64,000 nucleotides of DNA from Sisyra terminalis (GCA_958496175.1 OY292275.1:39447701-39511700), one strand, 5' to 3'. Shown: positions 1 through 14,436, numbered from the stretch's first letter. Notes: generated from the letters alone by a model not told the origin. Translations and numbers: made by a program.

Positions 1-1514
1 AGATGCCAATCGATTATATCGATATTGGTGGCAATTGGACGAGCTACTAATATCATTGCGTCTTAGATTTAATTATACTTAATGTAGATATATCAAAAAA
101 AAACATTAAATAAATATTTTCCAAATAACACCGTACAAGCTCTTACGTTTAATATATTGCAAACATCAACTATGCATGCTTTTTATTTAATCTTTCTACC
201 GAAAACTCAAAACAAAGACTGAACTTCAAGTCCAGAAATATTAGTAAAATAATTATTTTTACAAAACTTTAGCGCTAGAATACTTTTATTTTTTGAACCA
301 ATGTAATCAAATAGGTATATAACCACCAAATTGAAAGCCGTACAAGCAAGAGATTACCTTCTTTTAAGTAAGTTCTTATTTACAGGAAATTATTTTTCAA
401 ATACTTCAGTTTGTCGAAACAAAAACACACAGCCCACAAACGGACGAGTGACCAAGGTGGTCGCACTGAAATTGCTAAGTACTGAGATTTTTACTAACGC
501 AAAACGACGATAAAATTTAAATACCCATTAAAAATAGAAAATAAGAACTTTAAGTTATAACTTAATAAAAGCTGTACAATAAAATAATTATGTACCTAAG
601 GAAAAAAAAATATCCTCATTGGTATGGAAGGAGTCTCTACAAGATTACTCTCAAGAAAATTTTCAAGAAGGTTTTAAGAATAAGCTAGCACTCTCTGGAA
701 ACGACACAGAAAGCGTAGGCTAATTCTTCAACCATTGAAAGCCATTCTGTATGCGAGAGAAATATTTGAAAAATATAAAACCATATTCACTGAAATGTCA
801 AATGCCACTAGAAGGAAAAATAATTATGTCATTCTCTTTAAAAAAATGCACAAAACAATGTGCAAATAATTTTCTCGACAACTCATTAAAACCTTGTGCA
901 TAAGATATTATATAATCGAGAAAAAGTTTAGAGAATTGAACATTTTGTATAATATAGCTGAGTTTGTATTAAAAGCTCAATAATTTGTTAGATTTTCTTA
1001 CACAAGAATAATCAAATATAATAATCTATAAAATAAATAAACTTTAACAGAAATTAAAAATAAGTGATTGTTTTCTATTGAACATAATTCATTAAAAATA
1101 GTTCTAAGAACGAATATATCAGAAAAAAGTAAACATTTACAACAATGCTTCCTAGAATGTACAATACCTGCTTTTCCAAAGATTCTTGGAGAAGTTATTA
1201 TTTGTACTTATTGGAATTTTGATTACTTTGTGAAAATGTAAACAAACGCAGTTCTAATTTAATAGTTTATACCAAGTATCAATTTGATTAAACTATCATA
1301 TAAATAACTATATTTAAATAGTTGTGAAATAGTAAAGATCCTATACCTGGGAACCTAGTCATCATTACTAGAAGATGCGATGAAGAAAACCAAACGGCGT
1401 ATAGCAATAGCCAGAATAAGATAGCAACGACGAAAGTATGGAAAAGTATATCCACTTGGAAAAACACTAAAATAAAACATACCTAGAGCATTGATTTTCT
1501 AATTGCTACATACG
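1..1514. other. AT-rich non-coding stretch
   Basis: No reading frame here has protein-like composition and no exon-like signal pair was found. A palindromic DRE-like site (TATCGATA) lies at 17-24. Near 440-470 there is a short sequence resembling a tRNA A box, but it lacks a B box. Confidence 0.5.
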
Positions 1515-1935
1515 CTAGTATTTACGAAGCTTGGTCCCTAAAAAACCGACAAGCCAAATATTGAAGCCTTCGAACTATGAGTATGTACATACAGTTGTAT
1601 ACCAAGAGTCCCATGAACAGAGAAAAGAACTAATAAACCCATCTTGCAAGAACTAAACATACATGATCATGATAGACTCATAAGTAGAATTAACAAGGCA
1701 TACTTGCGGTACTTCGGTCATTTGGCTAGGACAACTGGAGAAATGGAACTACTTATAGTTGAAAGAAAAGTAGAAGGTAAACATAGCAGTGGAAGATCTC
1801 CCACACGATGATATGACTGTATAAAAAATGGTTGGGCACTTATTATTAGAAGCAAAATATCTACTACAGGACAAGAATGCAAGGAAGATTATACCATTAA
1901 ATCCATAGACGTGGAAGGACAGAAGAGAAAATTTT
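1515..1935 (+). pseudogene. Non-LTR retrotransposon relic, C-terminal part of the polyprotein
   Basis: Translated in pieces across frameshifts and stops, this stretch shows the usual order of motifs downstream of the reverse transcriptase domain of many insect LINEs: EAWSL near 1526, then IEAFEL in a shifted frame near 1558, then RINKAYLRYFGHLAR near 1690-1730, then a GK..SGRSPTR block near 1780-1810. An in-frame stop follows the last block, and several stops and frame changes lie between blocks, so it cannot be functional. The RT catalytic region is absent. The family (RTE-like or another clade) is not resolved. The assignment rests on motif order, not on a search. Confidence 0.6.
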
Positions 1936-4900
1936 AAATTTTAATGCTATCTCACCATCATACTTTTTTTTTTAAAAAGTTTTACATTTTCAAGTATAGC
2001 TATATTTTTGTTGAGAATTAAGACTTCGAATTTTATACATTTTTATACATATATTAGAAGCAAATTTTGAATATAACCATAAAATAACAGCATTTTAACA
2101 AAGCACACAAGTTTAAAATTTTTAGCAAACTTAACTAACTAGCCTTGACTTTTAAAATGAGTTTTATAAACAATTTTGAACGTAAATTAACTGAAAAAAT
2201 ATTATATACTTTATTTATTTATTATGTCAATCAACTTTTAACGACTTAAACATTGTCCAATTAGAATCATTACAACTCTATCTTACTCACAACACAAATA
2301 AAGTAAAAATATGTTGTTAAGAAGTAAGCACTACAGTCTTGTTTGGAAGAATTAATATACGTAAATTTGGGATGCATTTCTAACCATCAATAATATTTTA
2401 CACAATTAAAGTTACACTTCAGCCTTTTGATTGTCCCAATACATACCTGGTCCTAATGTCTTTGTTCTAATAGTATCTACGAACGTTTCAAAATTTATTT
2501 GTTTTAATTGGTCATTAATAAGTTAAATCATAGTAGACAATATCTTAATTATTATAATCTGATTGAGTGCAGATACAGACAGAAAAGAATTTGTTTAATT
2601 TGATAAATTGTGTAAAGTATGAATATAACTATGAGTTACGTAGACTATCTTTGGGTTACGTACACAATATTGCGTGTAATGTACGATTTTACTTAACTGA
2701 TTACTAAATGGCGTTTTCTATATTCTGACAGATGTTTTTTTCATAGTTTGTTACGATTCTTTATTGCATGTGCAATTACAAACGCAATTTCATATATGAT
2801 GAGTTTTAAAAATCAGGGGAAAAATAAATTTAGTTAAAAACAATTTAAAAAAACGTTACGGCGAAGAACTTTTAAGCCTTTGGGTTTGATTTTTGTTTGG
2901 AACTTTAGTCTCTTTTTCAAAAATTTTAATAAGTTTAAGCGTAAATGATAATGTAAATTAACTATAGTTAATAAGGGGATAAAAAATAATTCATATTTAT
3001 GTGCAATTTTAATATATAAAAAACAATATTGGAAAAATTAGGTAAATATCTCACCCAGAGGAGTAACTATGCGAAATCTTACATAAAACATGATAGTTTT
3101 AAAAATATAAACATTTTTATCAGTATATATATATATATATATATATATACTATCATATATATATATATATCAGTATATATATATACACTAAGCAAATAAT
3201 AAATTCAAGTCAATTGAGTTCTTTTTATAAATTTTTCATTAGTCTTAAGTGTAAGTTTATAAACTCAGGTATCTACATAATATGAAGGAATGAAATATAC
3301 TATCGAACTATTTCGAAAGACTTTGGTTGAAGATTTTGGTAGTAAAAGGAGTATAGCATTATCAATATTTTGATAATTTTAATGTATGAAACTTATACAA
3401 AACAAGTGGTCAAATTAAAATAGTATTTTTTAATTTCGTTATATTTTCTACCCCAAAAATCGGAGAAGAAAAGCTTTTTAAACTAGCGATTGGGATATAA
3501 TTTTAACGACTTGGTCCAAATTCTAAACGTTTAAAAAACAAAATAGTCATTTATAAAGAAAAATTGTGCCTATAGTCGTAAGCACTAAATATTCAGTATT
3601 TATAAACATCGATTTATACGTTCATATCTTTAATAATAAAATTAAATGACTCAAGCATAATCAAAACGAGAATGAAAATTTTTCATATATATTCACTGAA
3701 ATTGTTCTAATTTATATAATTCTTTAAAAAATAATGTCTTATATTTTTCAAGTTACAATACAATATTTCGGTTAGTGTTGGTACTTTGAAGAATAAAGGA
3801 ACTCTGAACATGAGAATGATGAATCAGTCACAGGAATTTTAGGTAATTTTGAGATTAGCTATAAGGCTTAAAGGACCTTCCCAGAGTTGGTAATGAAACT
3901 CGTCTAATCCTAAAAATCAACCGTCTCAGAATTTGTTTTGGATTGCTATTAGTGTTTTATAGTAAGAGGACAAAGAATTACTTTTTATACGAAAAACTAT
4001 AAAAACGAATGCGTTATACGTATATGTTATATTGCCTTATATTATTACTTCAATCAAACCATCTATATAACATTTTTTTCCAATTTTCATCCCTCATTCA
4101 AAATTCTTGAAGAAGAAAGAAGAGTTCAACAAACTGTTTTTAAGGATAAGAGCTTTCAATGGTTTTCTACAGACCACTCAATCTTAAAAATCATATGGAT
4201 ACTCAATGCTTATATATTCCAGAAGACTCTTTTGGATACAAAGGAAAAATATTGAAAATTATGTTGCTCACGTTTTTTACGCTGTGGCTTTATAAGTATT
4301 GACTATGAAAACGAAGCAAACAAGTGGATTTTGTTTAAAGTATATTACTATTAGAATAGGTATAGAAATATAGAATTGCTTTGCCTAAAATTCAATATTT
4401 TTTTAACTAATTTTATTTATTATAACTTCGAAACATTTAAGACCTTTACCAAAATAAAAATTTTCAATGAATTAAAAAATAATTTGATAATAAAAAAAAT
4501 GTTTAACTTTTGCAATGCATCTCGGTCGGTACTAATAAATCACACATCAGTATGCTAAAATAAAAACTCCTTTGAGTAGAAAGAGGATCAAGCAATATTT
4601 CTGCTACACATATTGCTTATTAATTATTGCTAAAACTTTAAAATAAAAATTGAAAAAAATGCACAGTGTATGGAAATTTTAGATTGTAAAAATTCCTTTA
4701 ATAACGACAACGTTGTTAAAAAATGATTTATATATATAAACTCTTTTCAACATAAAACCATGCTTTGCTGCAATCTTGAAAGTGTATTTGCAATACCTTA
4801 ATTTAATGGTTGATCGCTTAAATGTCTTTATTGCATGTATTGTATTTATTTTTAAACTAACGAGAAAACACTGACCTTTGTTAAAATATAATCAATAATT

Positions 4901-6294
4901 TTAAAGTGAATAATAAACAATTTATTCTACACAGTTATGATTGATATTCAATTAAAAGATTACTTTTTTATACTTTTGAAATGTCTCCTTGAATAACAAT
5001 TTGCAAAGGTCACATTGTCAGGATTTGAAATTAGAAAATCCAACTTCACGGTTTCTATATAATTAAAATTCATGTGATAATTAATGTTGTTTCAATAAAA
5101 ATATAATGAATCACATACATATATTACAAACAATAGAGTATCGATTGCATTCTTCATCTGATTATCATTAGAATGCAGAAAAGATAAGGCACGCTTTTTT
5201 TTGAGTTCGACCATTAAGTTGACCTTCTTAATTTTTCTCTTAAATCTTCTTATCTCGGGAATAATATAATGTTAAATGAAAAGTCTGCGACTTGTGTTTG
5301 TGACATTTATTACGACATAAAATTTTCAATTCAAAGGGTTTATATTATACTTTATATTACGCTAAAGGTTACTCGGCTGTAATTTAGTACTGCATCCCCT
5401 GTAGACCACTGTAGTTTATAGGTCATGGGTAACAGAGATATGCGTGGGTATTCCAAATATTGATGTATGCTTCAGTAAACTTCGCATTTTTGTTCACTTT
5501 TTGTCTTTTGAATTTATTTGCGTATGACGTATTGTGGCATTGTCTGTTATTGGCCATGAAACTCAATGGACAGATTGTAAAAAAAAAACCTTAATAAAAA
5601 GTTTTATCGTGTCTTTAGGCTTTATTCCCTATTACAGCCCTTGAATTAAGCCTTTATATAATAGGTATTTTGAGACAAAATTAAATTTTCGAATTAATAG
5701 ATATATTAGTATTCTCTTCGAGCAGTTCACGTTTCAGGCCAAATTGTATTCTTTTATATTATTATGATACTGTATTAAATATAAAACGTAAGTAAAAATC
5801 ATGAATATCCAAAATCAATTTAATTTTACTGATGATTAATGAAGAAATCAGATATTTTACTTCCTTTCATAAAATTGAAGTAGTATAAGGCAATAGATCA
5901 CACATAAAATTAATCATTCTATAAAGAATAAACAAAAATAATGTAGTTTATGAATTTCAATTATAATATGTACTTATGTACTTACGTACTTAGAATCTAA
6001 ATTATTTTTAAAGTTGATTGTAGTTTGCGGTGTTAATTTTATAGTAAAAACTTTTTTGAAGAAATATAGAAAATATTTATATAATATTATAACTTTTTTA
6101 CTATAGTAATGTACGATTAAAGCTACCACCACTTCTACACCAATCTTTAATTTCTTGGCTCAAATGTTGTTATTTATACATTTTATTGCCATACAGAAAC
6201 AAAACATTCAAAAATTGATAAGTATTTCATTTAGCCGAACAATTTACGAAACAATATATGCATTTTAATATTTCATTCTTTTGTTCACATTAAC
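1936..6294. other. AT-rich non-coding stretch
   Basis: Mostly A/T homopolymer-rich sequence with short chance reading frames only. The one clear feature is the TA microsatellite at 3123-3186. Confidence 0.5.
3123..3186. repeat. (TA)n microsatellite
   Basis: Three runs of TA dinucleotides separated by TATCA-type interruptions. The tract is self-complementary and probably length-variable. Confidence 0.9.
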
Positions 6295-6625
6295 GAGTGA
6301 CCTCCACTGAACTATTTGACTATTTAGAAACGAGTGACGAATTATCATCCCGTGCACTCGTCGTGCACATACGTACGATTTCCCACGAGAAGAAACGATT
6401 TTGGCACCTGAAATATTTTGATCGATCGGTATAAATTTAATTAAAATTAACTGATAATAATGCAGAAGATAGATAAGTAAATCGTAACACTGAAGTTACG
6501 GAGAGATTGAATAGTACTAGATGGCCACTGAGATTTGCTCGGTAGTCGAAGTACGTATCTGGAGCATTACGAGAGGAGATCCATCTTCATTGGTCATTCA
6601 CTCTATATTAGTGTGCCTTGTAACT
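6295..6625. promoter_or_regulatory. Balanced-composition island, possible regulatory element or 5' exon
   Basis: GC content is visibly higher than in the flanks. It holds a direct CGTGCAC repeat (near 6353 and 6362), a TATA-like TATAAATT near 6431 and an ATTGGTCA (CCAAT-type) box near 6590. There is no convincing open reading frame. Function is inferred from composition only. Confidence 0.25.
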
Positions 6626-8817
6626 TTTGGTAAATTATACTGCATAGTATTAGTATTACAATATGTTTGAAGATAATTGCCAAGAATTGTTTACTTACAA
6701 TTAGATTTTATAACTTGATAATATCATATGGAGATGAAATTATATAATTAAAATGTACGTTTTTTCCTTTATTTGACATTTACTGGACCTTGCATTATAT
6801 TTATTTCATCGAATTACTCAATTACTCTTTTCTAGTTTACTAAGTTATAGTATAGTAAATAAAATATAGTAAAACATACGTATTTTACAATTAATAAAAG
6901 ACAGACATGGAAACAATAAACTTTAATTACAAAAATAATAACAAATCAATCTATAGTATGGGAAAAGCATTATGGTTTCACGCATCCATAAAAATAGGTC
7001 GAAAAAGACCCTTAAAGAGATTACAAAAACTTGTTTTAAAGAATTACTTAGTAAAAATAATATTCTTAGACATAAGCATTTTGTTATTACAGAAATCACT
7101 CAATAAATAATAACATTTGTCACAATTTTGGTATAATGTTTAAAAGAATTAATTTAATTAATATCATTGTAGTTACCACCTATGGATCAAAAGTATTGAT
7201 TCTACATGTTTTCCTTGATAATTGATTGTTTGTCTATACTTTCATCTCTTTTTAAAAAGGCATAATACGAAAATGGTAAAGTGCCCTAGGACAAAATTAT
7301 ATTTCAAGATTACAGATTTAACAATATTTTGAATTTCGGTAAGTTACAATGCTAAATTTTAGTTTTAATTTCAGCAGAAAATCTCCCGAAACTACGTTCG
7401 CTATTTTTCGGGAGTCTTGACTACAGTGATTCAAACAAACATTTTATAAAGTAAAACTAAATTTAAAGAAAAGTATGTAATATGTATCAAATGTATAATC
7501 TAGTTTTGGTTAGACTAGCTCTCCGATTTTAATCGGATTTTAAACAATTGATGCACAATACATTAAATCAGCAAAATTAGTCGAATAATTAAGTGAATAA
7601 GAGTCAAGTATTACATTTTTTTTTCACTCGAGTTGAAAAATTCACTCGAATCACTTATATAAAACTACTGGAGTCCCAATTCCAATATCATAGAACCCTT
7701 GAAAGTATAATCTCTTTAGCGATTCTCATTGTGACAGAATCCTTGAATAATATGTTTAGCAAAATTGATTTCACAAATATTTGAGTTTTATATCTATGAT
7801 ATCTATTCACTATACTATCAAGGTTTATTACAGTGTATTAAATAAGTCGGTACTTAACGCTAATGATTAGTATTATATTTAAACCTTCATTGCATCTTTA
7901 CAAAATACATAATTATGCAATTTTAGTTATATAAATGAACTTTCTCTCATTTTAGTAAAAGATTACTATATAAAACTCAAAGATCAACTAAATTGGTATA
8001 TACTTACTTCATTGATTTTCAGTACGAACTAAACGCTAAATTGATACTTTCACTGTTAGTTTCCTAACATTGCTAATCATATAACATAAGCGAAATAACA
8101 TAATGATCAAAATACTTAGAAATAGTTTTAGTCATTTAGAGGTTGAAATCCATCGATATTAACCCTGAAAAACAGTGAAGGATAAACACAAAGAAAACTT
8201 CGAATCATTATAAGCCTCAGTAAGCACTGCGTTAACGATTTCAAGGATATTACACAAAAATTCCCTTGTGGCAATGACACAATTTTGTAATATTAAAACA
8301 ATATTGCATTATTTGCTGCAAGTAATATTGCATGTTTTTGACTACTCTAAATTTTTGATAATTTTATTCATATTACTTGGTGATAAAAACAACTTTGAAA
8401 GTTCCAAAATTCAAGTAAATATACTTATTGATTGTTTAAAAAAATTATCACATTGATTAGAAGTATTTTGATTTAGGAATGTCAATTTAAAATAGTTGAG
8501 ATAATGTTTCTTTGTTAAGTGCTAATGCAAATATTAGAAATCTAATGACTATAATTGTAATAGTTGTTATTGAGGTAACTGTATTTTGACATTCATTTAA
8601 GTACCGCATAGCACCTAAGCTGGTAACAATGAGAACAAAGGACAATTTAATATGCATTATTTGAGCATTTTAATTAACAATGAATGCATTGTTGGATGTG
8701 ACATTAAATGAGGAAAAATAATTGAATGAAATAATTGATTGAAATCATATGGACAAATGGAAAATTTCACTTGTTCTGATTTAAAAGTCTGATCTCAATT
8801 GAATGTACCTACCTTGC
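6626..8817. other. AT-rich non-coding stretch
   Basis: Short open frames near 6907 and 7593 are lysine/asparagine/isoleucine-rich and look like chance products of base composition. Nothing else was recognised. Confidence 0.45.
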
Positions 8818-9345
8818 AATCAGCTGAGCGAGTAGTCAAGTGTATTTGTAGCACTGTGTGTACAGCGCAAGCAGGAGGGTGTATCGATTCTCTTCTTCAA
8901 TACGGCCACCAATTAAATTTATAAAATTTTTACACACCCACAAATATAGAACAACTCATTCAGAGCAAAAGAAATAAATATTTTGCACAAATCATCAACT
9001 GGAATATATATTTTTAGTTCAATTTGGATGAGATTCTCAACGTTTGACAAAGTGAAAGTCGAAATATGTGTTATTTTTATTGCAAATCGTTTTCCAGTCA
9101 ACTAAAATATATATTGAGCTGATTTTCAGTAATTGTTTAGTTGGTTTTTGATTGTTTTTGGAAAATAATTTACTAATGTATAAAAAGTCAAGAGCATACA
9201 AAACATACATCCACCTTAAATGGCTGTTCGCTGCTTACTGCTTGATGAGGTGACGAATGCTTACTATCAGCAGCGCATGCGTATATTTTTTATGATAATG
9301 GGCAGATAAGGCTGTAAGAGATTGATGGGGACGATGGGGAGCACT
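8818..9345. promoter_or_regulatory. Two adjacent balanced-composition islands
   Basis: Positions 8818-8900 and 9205-9345 stand out from the AT-rich background. The second contains an AGCGCATGCGT core at about 9272-9282, similar to the NRF-1/erect-wing palindrome. They could be enhancers or untranslated exons of a gene outside the window. No coding frame supports either reading. Confidence 0.22.
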
Positions 9346-11801
9346 TTCTATTTATGTGTGTATTTTTGTAATAAAATCACAAAACATTAATTGCAAATCA
9401 ATATGTTCTCTAAATCCAATAGCATGTCATATCTCCTAATGGAACATCAAAATAATTATCAGCCCTTTTTCAGATTTTCATAAAACATTCAAACCCAATT
9501 ATTCAAATTGTTCTATTATCCAAAAATAAGCATTAATTTAAATTAAATATAATGTATTTTAGAAAACAAGTAAGAAAAATAATCATAAATATTTACAATT
9601 AGCAAATGCACTATTTGAATTCCAGAAACTTCCAGCGATCCACCTGTAATTAATTGGTGCAATACTAATTGCATATACATTCTCTTTATACCATTTCTAA
9701 TATAATTTTTATGATATTAGAAGATTTCAAGATATAACTTTAACGACAAAGCAACAATGTATCGAAAAGACAGGTTTGTGCTCTGATAATATTTTGTTCG
9801 TTTTTCTACTTCTTGATAATTATAGTGCAAAAATAAGAAGCTTAGTTCGTCTCCATTATTAAATGCATTGAATACTTATGAAGTAGTGGTAATAAAGAGA
9901 TAAGTAAGAGTAATTGTTATATGTGAATATCACAACGATCACAACATCTCGACAAGAAGTTCACTTTTCGTAATATTGAGGAAGTCCAAGTCCTCAATGC
10001 AATGTTGTGCAATGCAAAAGTAATAACGGCTTTTACTCATGCTGTATTCACTAAGTAGAATAGATAATCCAGACATCTACTTACAAAAATAAATAGTTTA
10101 GAAGTATATTTATATAATTCTGGTTTTACCATAAACATTAACAACAGTTTGATAATTTCATATTGCTGAGAATTACAGTTTAAATCTCTCATTATTAGTA
10201 ACCACTATATTGTTTATTACTATTTACCAAACTATTTAACTTTGCCAAAAGCATGTTTCTTGTAGTCGCTAATCCAATGGATAACTTTAGTTGTATTTTT
10301 ATCCTGTCTCTTATGTATATCACGGTTCAATGCTTTGGTAAATTGATGTCCAGTTTATACATTGTTTTAGCAACTTAGAATAAAATGGATCAAATATAAT
10401 TTAAATACTTTCTGCTTTTGAGAGCATAACTTTTTTGGCACTCATACGTTCACATTGAATACATGGAAACTTACATTATAGTCATTTGGGAAACAGTTCG
10501 TAATTTGATTTTAATACATTTAAATCATTTATACCTATTTGGATTCACAGGAAAAAACATTTGGATTTAAAAAGATCGTAATTGACGTTAATACCAGGGT
10601 GATTATGTGGGTACATTTTCAAAAAACAATCCTGATATGGAACTAAAGAATTAAGCGGGATTATAACTTTGTAGCACATTTACAATTAGGGATATTAACA
10701 AATCATTATCAACTTAATTTCTGGAAACAGAACTTTGTCTTTAAGCATATCGAATTTAAAAAGAATGGAGAAAGATGCGAATTAAATTACGTAAAAAAAT
10801 GATTTTAAATTACTCTATTATAAACAATGAAATGTTACCATTTAGCGCATAAGACAAAAACTTTTAGTAAGTTAAACGGATAATGATAAAGAATTATAGT
10901 TAGTATTATATGCGACATCATTCCTGCGTTTGTCATATATTCTGGTTGTTGGTTTTCAATTGATTATCTATATATTTTATTATGAATTTTTAGACTTCTA
11001 AAGGGATTTTTGAACATTTAAAATGCCTTTAAATGCTTTCTTCAACAGGGTAATATACACGTGTTTATAAAATTAGTTGTACTATAGACTACATCCACTA
11101 CATTGTGCGTAGTATTGAACACAAAAAATAGTTTGATAGCTCGGTTCAAAGTTAAATAAAATTTTCTAAAAACGTTCAAATATTTGATTAGATAAAGCAA
11201 TTTATATAGGCAGCAATATTGACAAATAAAAAAAAAACAATATAATTGAAAAAACGTCAACATAATGCTGATTTGTATAAATGGTTTATTAATTAAAAAC
11301 ATGAATTTCAAAAAAAAAATATCTTGCCTTTTCCATTGCTAAATTGCAATTATCTTTGTACTTCACATTAAAGGAATCTGATAAATAATTACAAAAAAAG
11401 TCCAAATTTAATGTCTCTATATTTTTTTTAACTTTTATGAGGACTAAGGGACGTTTTATAAATTACGTAAAAAAGTTAGAACAAAATACGGACTTATTAC
11501 AAGAAAATTGTCATAAACTTTTCCGTTCAAAAGACTTATATAATTTATAAATGACTTCTAATAATAAGTTTAAATCTTTTATAGTGTTGAATAATACATT
11601 TCAATAACGTTCTGGCTTAGATAATACCAGATAAATTTATTTATTACAAATGTATTTCTAAGTACATGTTCAACCTAATATGAATACACTAAATGCTTAA
11701 TAAAAATATGTGTTTAAACTATTCTACGTGTAAAATGAAAAGTTTCACAAATTAAATAATTCTCAAGTCAGAAAAAACCATTTGTTTTGTTAAAAATTTA
11801 A
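9346..11801. other. AT-rich non-coding stretch downstream of Cox20
   Basis: No gene was recognised. The 89-codon minus-strand frame at 11042-11311 is Phe/Leu/Tyr/Cys-rich and matches no family I know. Confidence 0.45.
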
Positions 11802-11807
11802 TTTATT
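11802..11807 (-). terminator. Poly(A) signal of Cox20
   Basis: AATAAA on the minus strand, about 65 bases after the Cox20 stop codon. It is the first good candidate for 3'-end formation of that gene. Confidence 0.5.
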
Positions 11808-11871
11808 TGTACAATTATTTTTAATACTACGCAAAAAATAAATACATATGTACACGTTTAGCTAACGGAAT

Positions 11872-14115
11872 CTACACTGTAACAGTTTTACTTTCAATAT
11901 CGTCTTTCGTTCCTTCTAACATTATTTGTTGTTGCAATGCAGACTGTAGTTGTCCGACTGCAAATTTTTTCTTTGACCACTGATATCGACAATAAAACCA
12001 ATATCCAAACGTTGTTACCCAAAAGCCCGCAAATCCAGAATGTGAAGAAAGTCTAGGTCGACTAGTAAACATAAAAGTAGCTAAGCCCACTCCTACTCCT
12101 GTTCCGATTCCATAAAGGAAACTGCCTCGAAAACATGGTATATTCGCAAGATCTGTTCCAAATACAACCAGTGTCTGAAAAAATTAATAAACTAATATTA
12201 ATAATTAATAATATAACTGCAAATTTATTTATTTAGCATAAAAATAGCGACAAAGTAAGACTTTATATTATGAAACAAAATTTTCTCATTTTTTAACATA
12301 TATATAATTATTATGTTTTGAATTAGTCTATGAACAAAATTATATGAGCAATAAGCGAGACGTTGATTTAAGTGAAAATTTAAAATTTCTGTATTTAAAA
12401 GGAATTCTAATTTCTAAATGAAAAACTAGAAATACTTTTTTTTATACTTGATGCAGTTCGAATAAAAAGAATAAAGCGTTCTTAATTTAATAGTTTGATT
12501 TGAGAGTATGTTTTCTTTTTATATTATATATTCAAAAGTAAAGTTTTCCATAAAAAGTCATTCCATACTTTTGAGATTCAATTTTTTTTTTTTTTTTTGT
12601 AAAATATAAGTATTTAGTACTATAGCACTACATATAAAATAATTTAGTAGTTGACTGCTAAGCAACTCAAAGCCTACGTTACTGGAGACATTAAGTTTGA
12701 TTGAGTTACTGAAGAAAAATAATTGCTTTTGGTAGGTCAAAGATCCCTTAAATGTTTTTTTTTTTAATAAATCCCGTTTTTATTACATTTCTTTAATATT
12801 ATGCCATGCTGTAGTAAGGAATTCGTTTCTTAAAAAATAATTTTAAAAAACCCCATTTAATGATAAGTTTGGAGTTGATGAAAAAAAAGAATACTCATGT
12901 AAGGGATACTATTAATTTACTGAAAATGAATTTTGAAAACATTTTTTCTTACGATTTTGAAAAATACGTACAAGCAAATAACTGCAAGGTCACCTTAACC
13001 GCAGGTGGGATAGGGAAGGTTTAGAATAGATATAAAAGAGTTTAAAAAAACATTATGATTAAATGAAAGAATTATTGGCGAGTAATTGTAATGTAAAACC
13101 AGCTTATTTTAGCTCGATTTTTAATTCAAACATTAAAAATATTTTGTAATATTTTTTTTCGTTATGAAAAGATTAAATGAAACTATACAGCCCTGACGCA
13201 AGGGTACCCTATTAAAAAATAATGTTTCTCTATTAAAACCCACATTTAAAATCAAATTTGGTTTCAAATGATTTTTTTAACATGATAATATGCGCCTTTT
13301 GAACAATCAAAATTAAGTGGCCAATAAAGCTGATTTTTCAATATGCAGAAATTATGCTTCTTATGCTTTTTCGTATTGAAAAGCGCCCCCTCGAAAAATT
13401 TTCTTCAGCAAAAAGAACTGAACAAGGGAAGCCAGGAATATAGGAATTACATGAATCACATTATAGTTCTACATTCTATAAACGTAGTATTAATTGTAGC
13501 AGAAAAGTTACAGGCAAATATGATTTTTTGTGAAGAGAATTTGATAAGGACATAAAAAGTTAAATAAGAATAAAGAAAACCCACTTTTAAAATAGTAAAA
13601 AATAAAAATGTAACAAACACGTTCCGGAAATTAAATTTTTATTACGAAATTTATCCAATAATAGATGATTTCAACGGTACCTTCAATTAGGTCTAGGAAG
13701 GGCTATGTATTTTTAAGTAGTTTTTAAATTACGGTGTTTAATGGTTACATCACCAATGCCAAACTTCCTATATTGGATTCATAAAATTTAAGAGAAAGGT
13801 AATTCATATTGAATATTGAGCAAATATCTCTACAAGGCCATTTATCTCTACTTTTCTATTTCGTTTACGTTCTCCCGCCTTAAATTTTTGTCGATCTTAT
13901 TGTGTTCATAAGGTTCATAACATTGAAACAGTGACTTTAATATTTGGTTTTATTATGACAATTTGATCAAAATAGAAGGAATGTATAAAATCAATCTAAA
14001 GATATTGAATAAATTAATGAAATTAAGCAAAGGTAAGTTGATTTAAGTATTTATATGTTACCTTTTTTGGTTGATCAGGATCTGTTAATATGGTATATGG
14101 TTGTTCGTCTTTCAT
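11872..14115 (-). CDS. Cox20: Cytochrome c oxidase assembly factor COX20, two coding exons
   Basis: Encodes a 118-residue protein, the same length as human COX20 (FAM36A). COX20 is a mitochondrial inner-membrane chaperone that stabilises newly made COX2 and presents it to the SCO copper chaperones. Coding exons are 14115-14062 (18 codons) and 12174-11872 (100 codons plus stop), joined in phase 0 across a 1,887 bp GT/AG intron. Two hydrophobic segments, residues about 37-54 and 64-81, form the expected helical hairpin. Family-typical pieces are the NIPCFRGSFLYGIG run before helix 1, the TSR turn between the helices, and GYWFYCRYQWSKKK after helix 2. The ATG at 14115 is the only upstream in-frame start and gives the short polar N-terminus usual for the family. 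It is divergent from the ninein-like gene. No defects were seen. Confidence 0.93.
12175..14061 (-). other. Intron of Cox20
   Basis: Starts GTAACA and ends TTTTTTCAG on the minus strand. It is AT-rich with poly-T runs near 12582 and 12757. A plus-strand frame of 70 codons at 13343-13555 inside it has no recognisable features. Confidence 0.85.
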
Positions 14116-14436
14116 GTCGACTTGTTGGTATTTAAACTTCTTGGCAGAGTGCGCTTCAGTCGATCGAGGATGTCATTTTATGTTTGACGTTTTATTATAA
14201 CTGTAAACTGAACTAGTTTTTATCATAATGTAATCAATAATTAATTTGTGCTTTTTGCGTAATAAATATATCCCTCGTAAATAGGGGAAATATAATATTT
14301 TTTCAAGGTAATCATTTATAATTTGTTCAATCTTAAAATTAAATGTTTACTGCAAAGAATTTGGCGTTGGAATTAGTTGGGTGTAAAGTAAGGTGAATAT
14401 TAATTTAATACTGAAATTGTATTTTACAGTTGTAAA
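14116..14436. promoter_or_regulatory. Divergent promoter region between Cox20 and the ninein-like gene
   Basis: Only about 320 bp separate the two start codons, so the promoters must overlap or adjoin unless far-upstream exons exist. TCAGT initiator-like pentamers occur on plus at 14156-14160 and on minus at 14211-14207. For the plus gene, a CAAG|GTAATC donor at 14307/14308 and a TTTTACAG acceptor ending at 14429 suggest a 5' untranslated exon and a 122 bp intron. If so, the spliced leader has an in-frame TAG (14282-14284) before the ATG, which supports that ATG as the start. These assignments are inferred from motifs. Confidence 0.5.

Noticed and set aside
440..480. tRNA A-box-like sequence, possibly another SINE copy
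   Set aside because: Only the GTGACCAAGGTGG part resembles the SINE head. There is no B box, body or tail, so chance is as likely.
9243..9262. TTGATGAGGTGACGAA, resembling a hammerhead core
   Set aside because: The first C and the GAAA box are missing and no stem II of adequate length forms.
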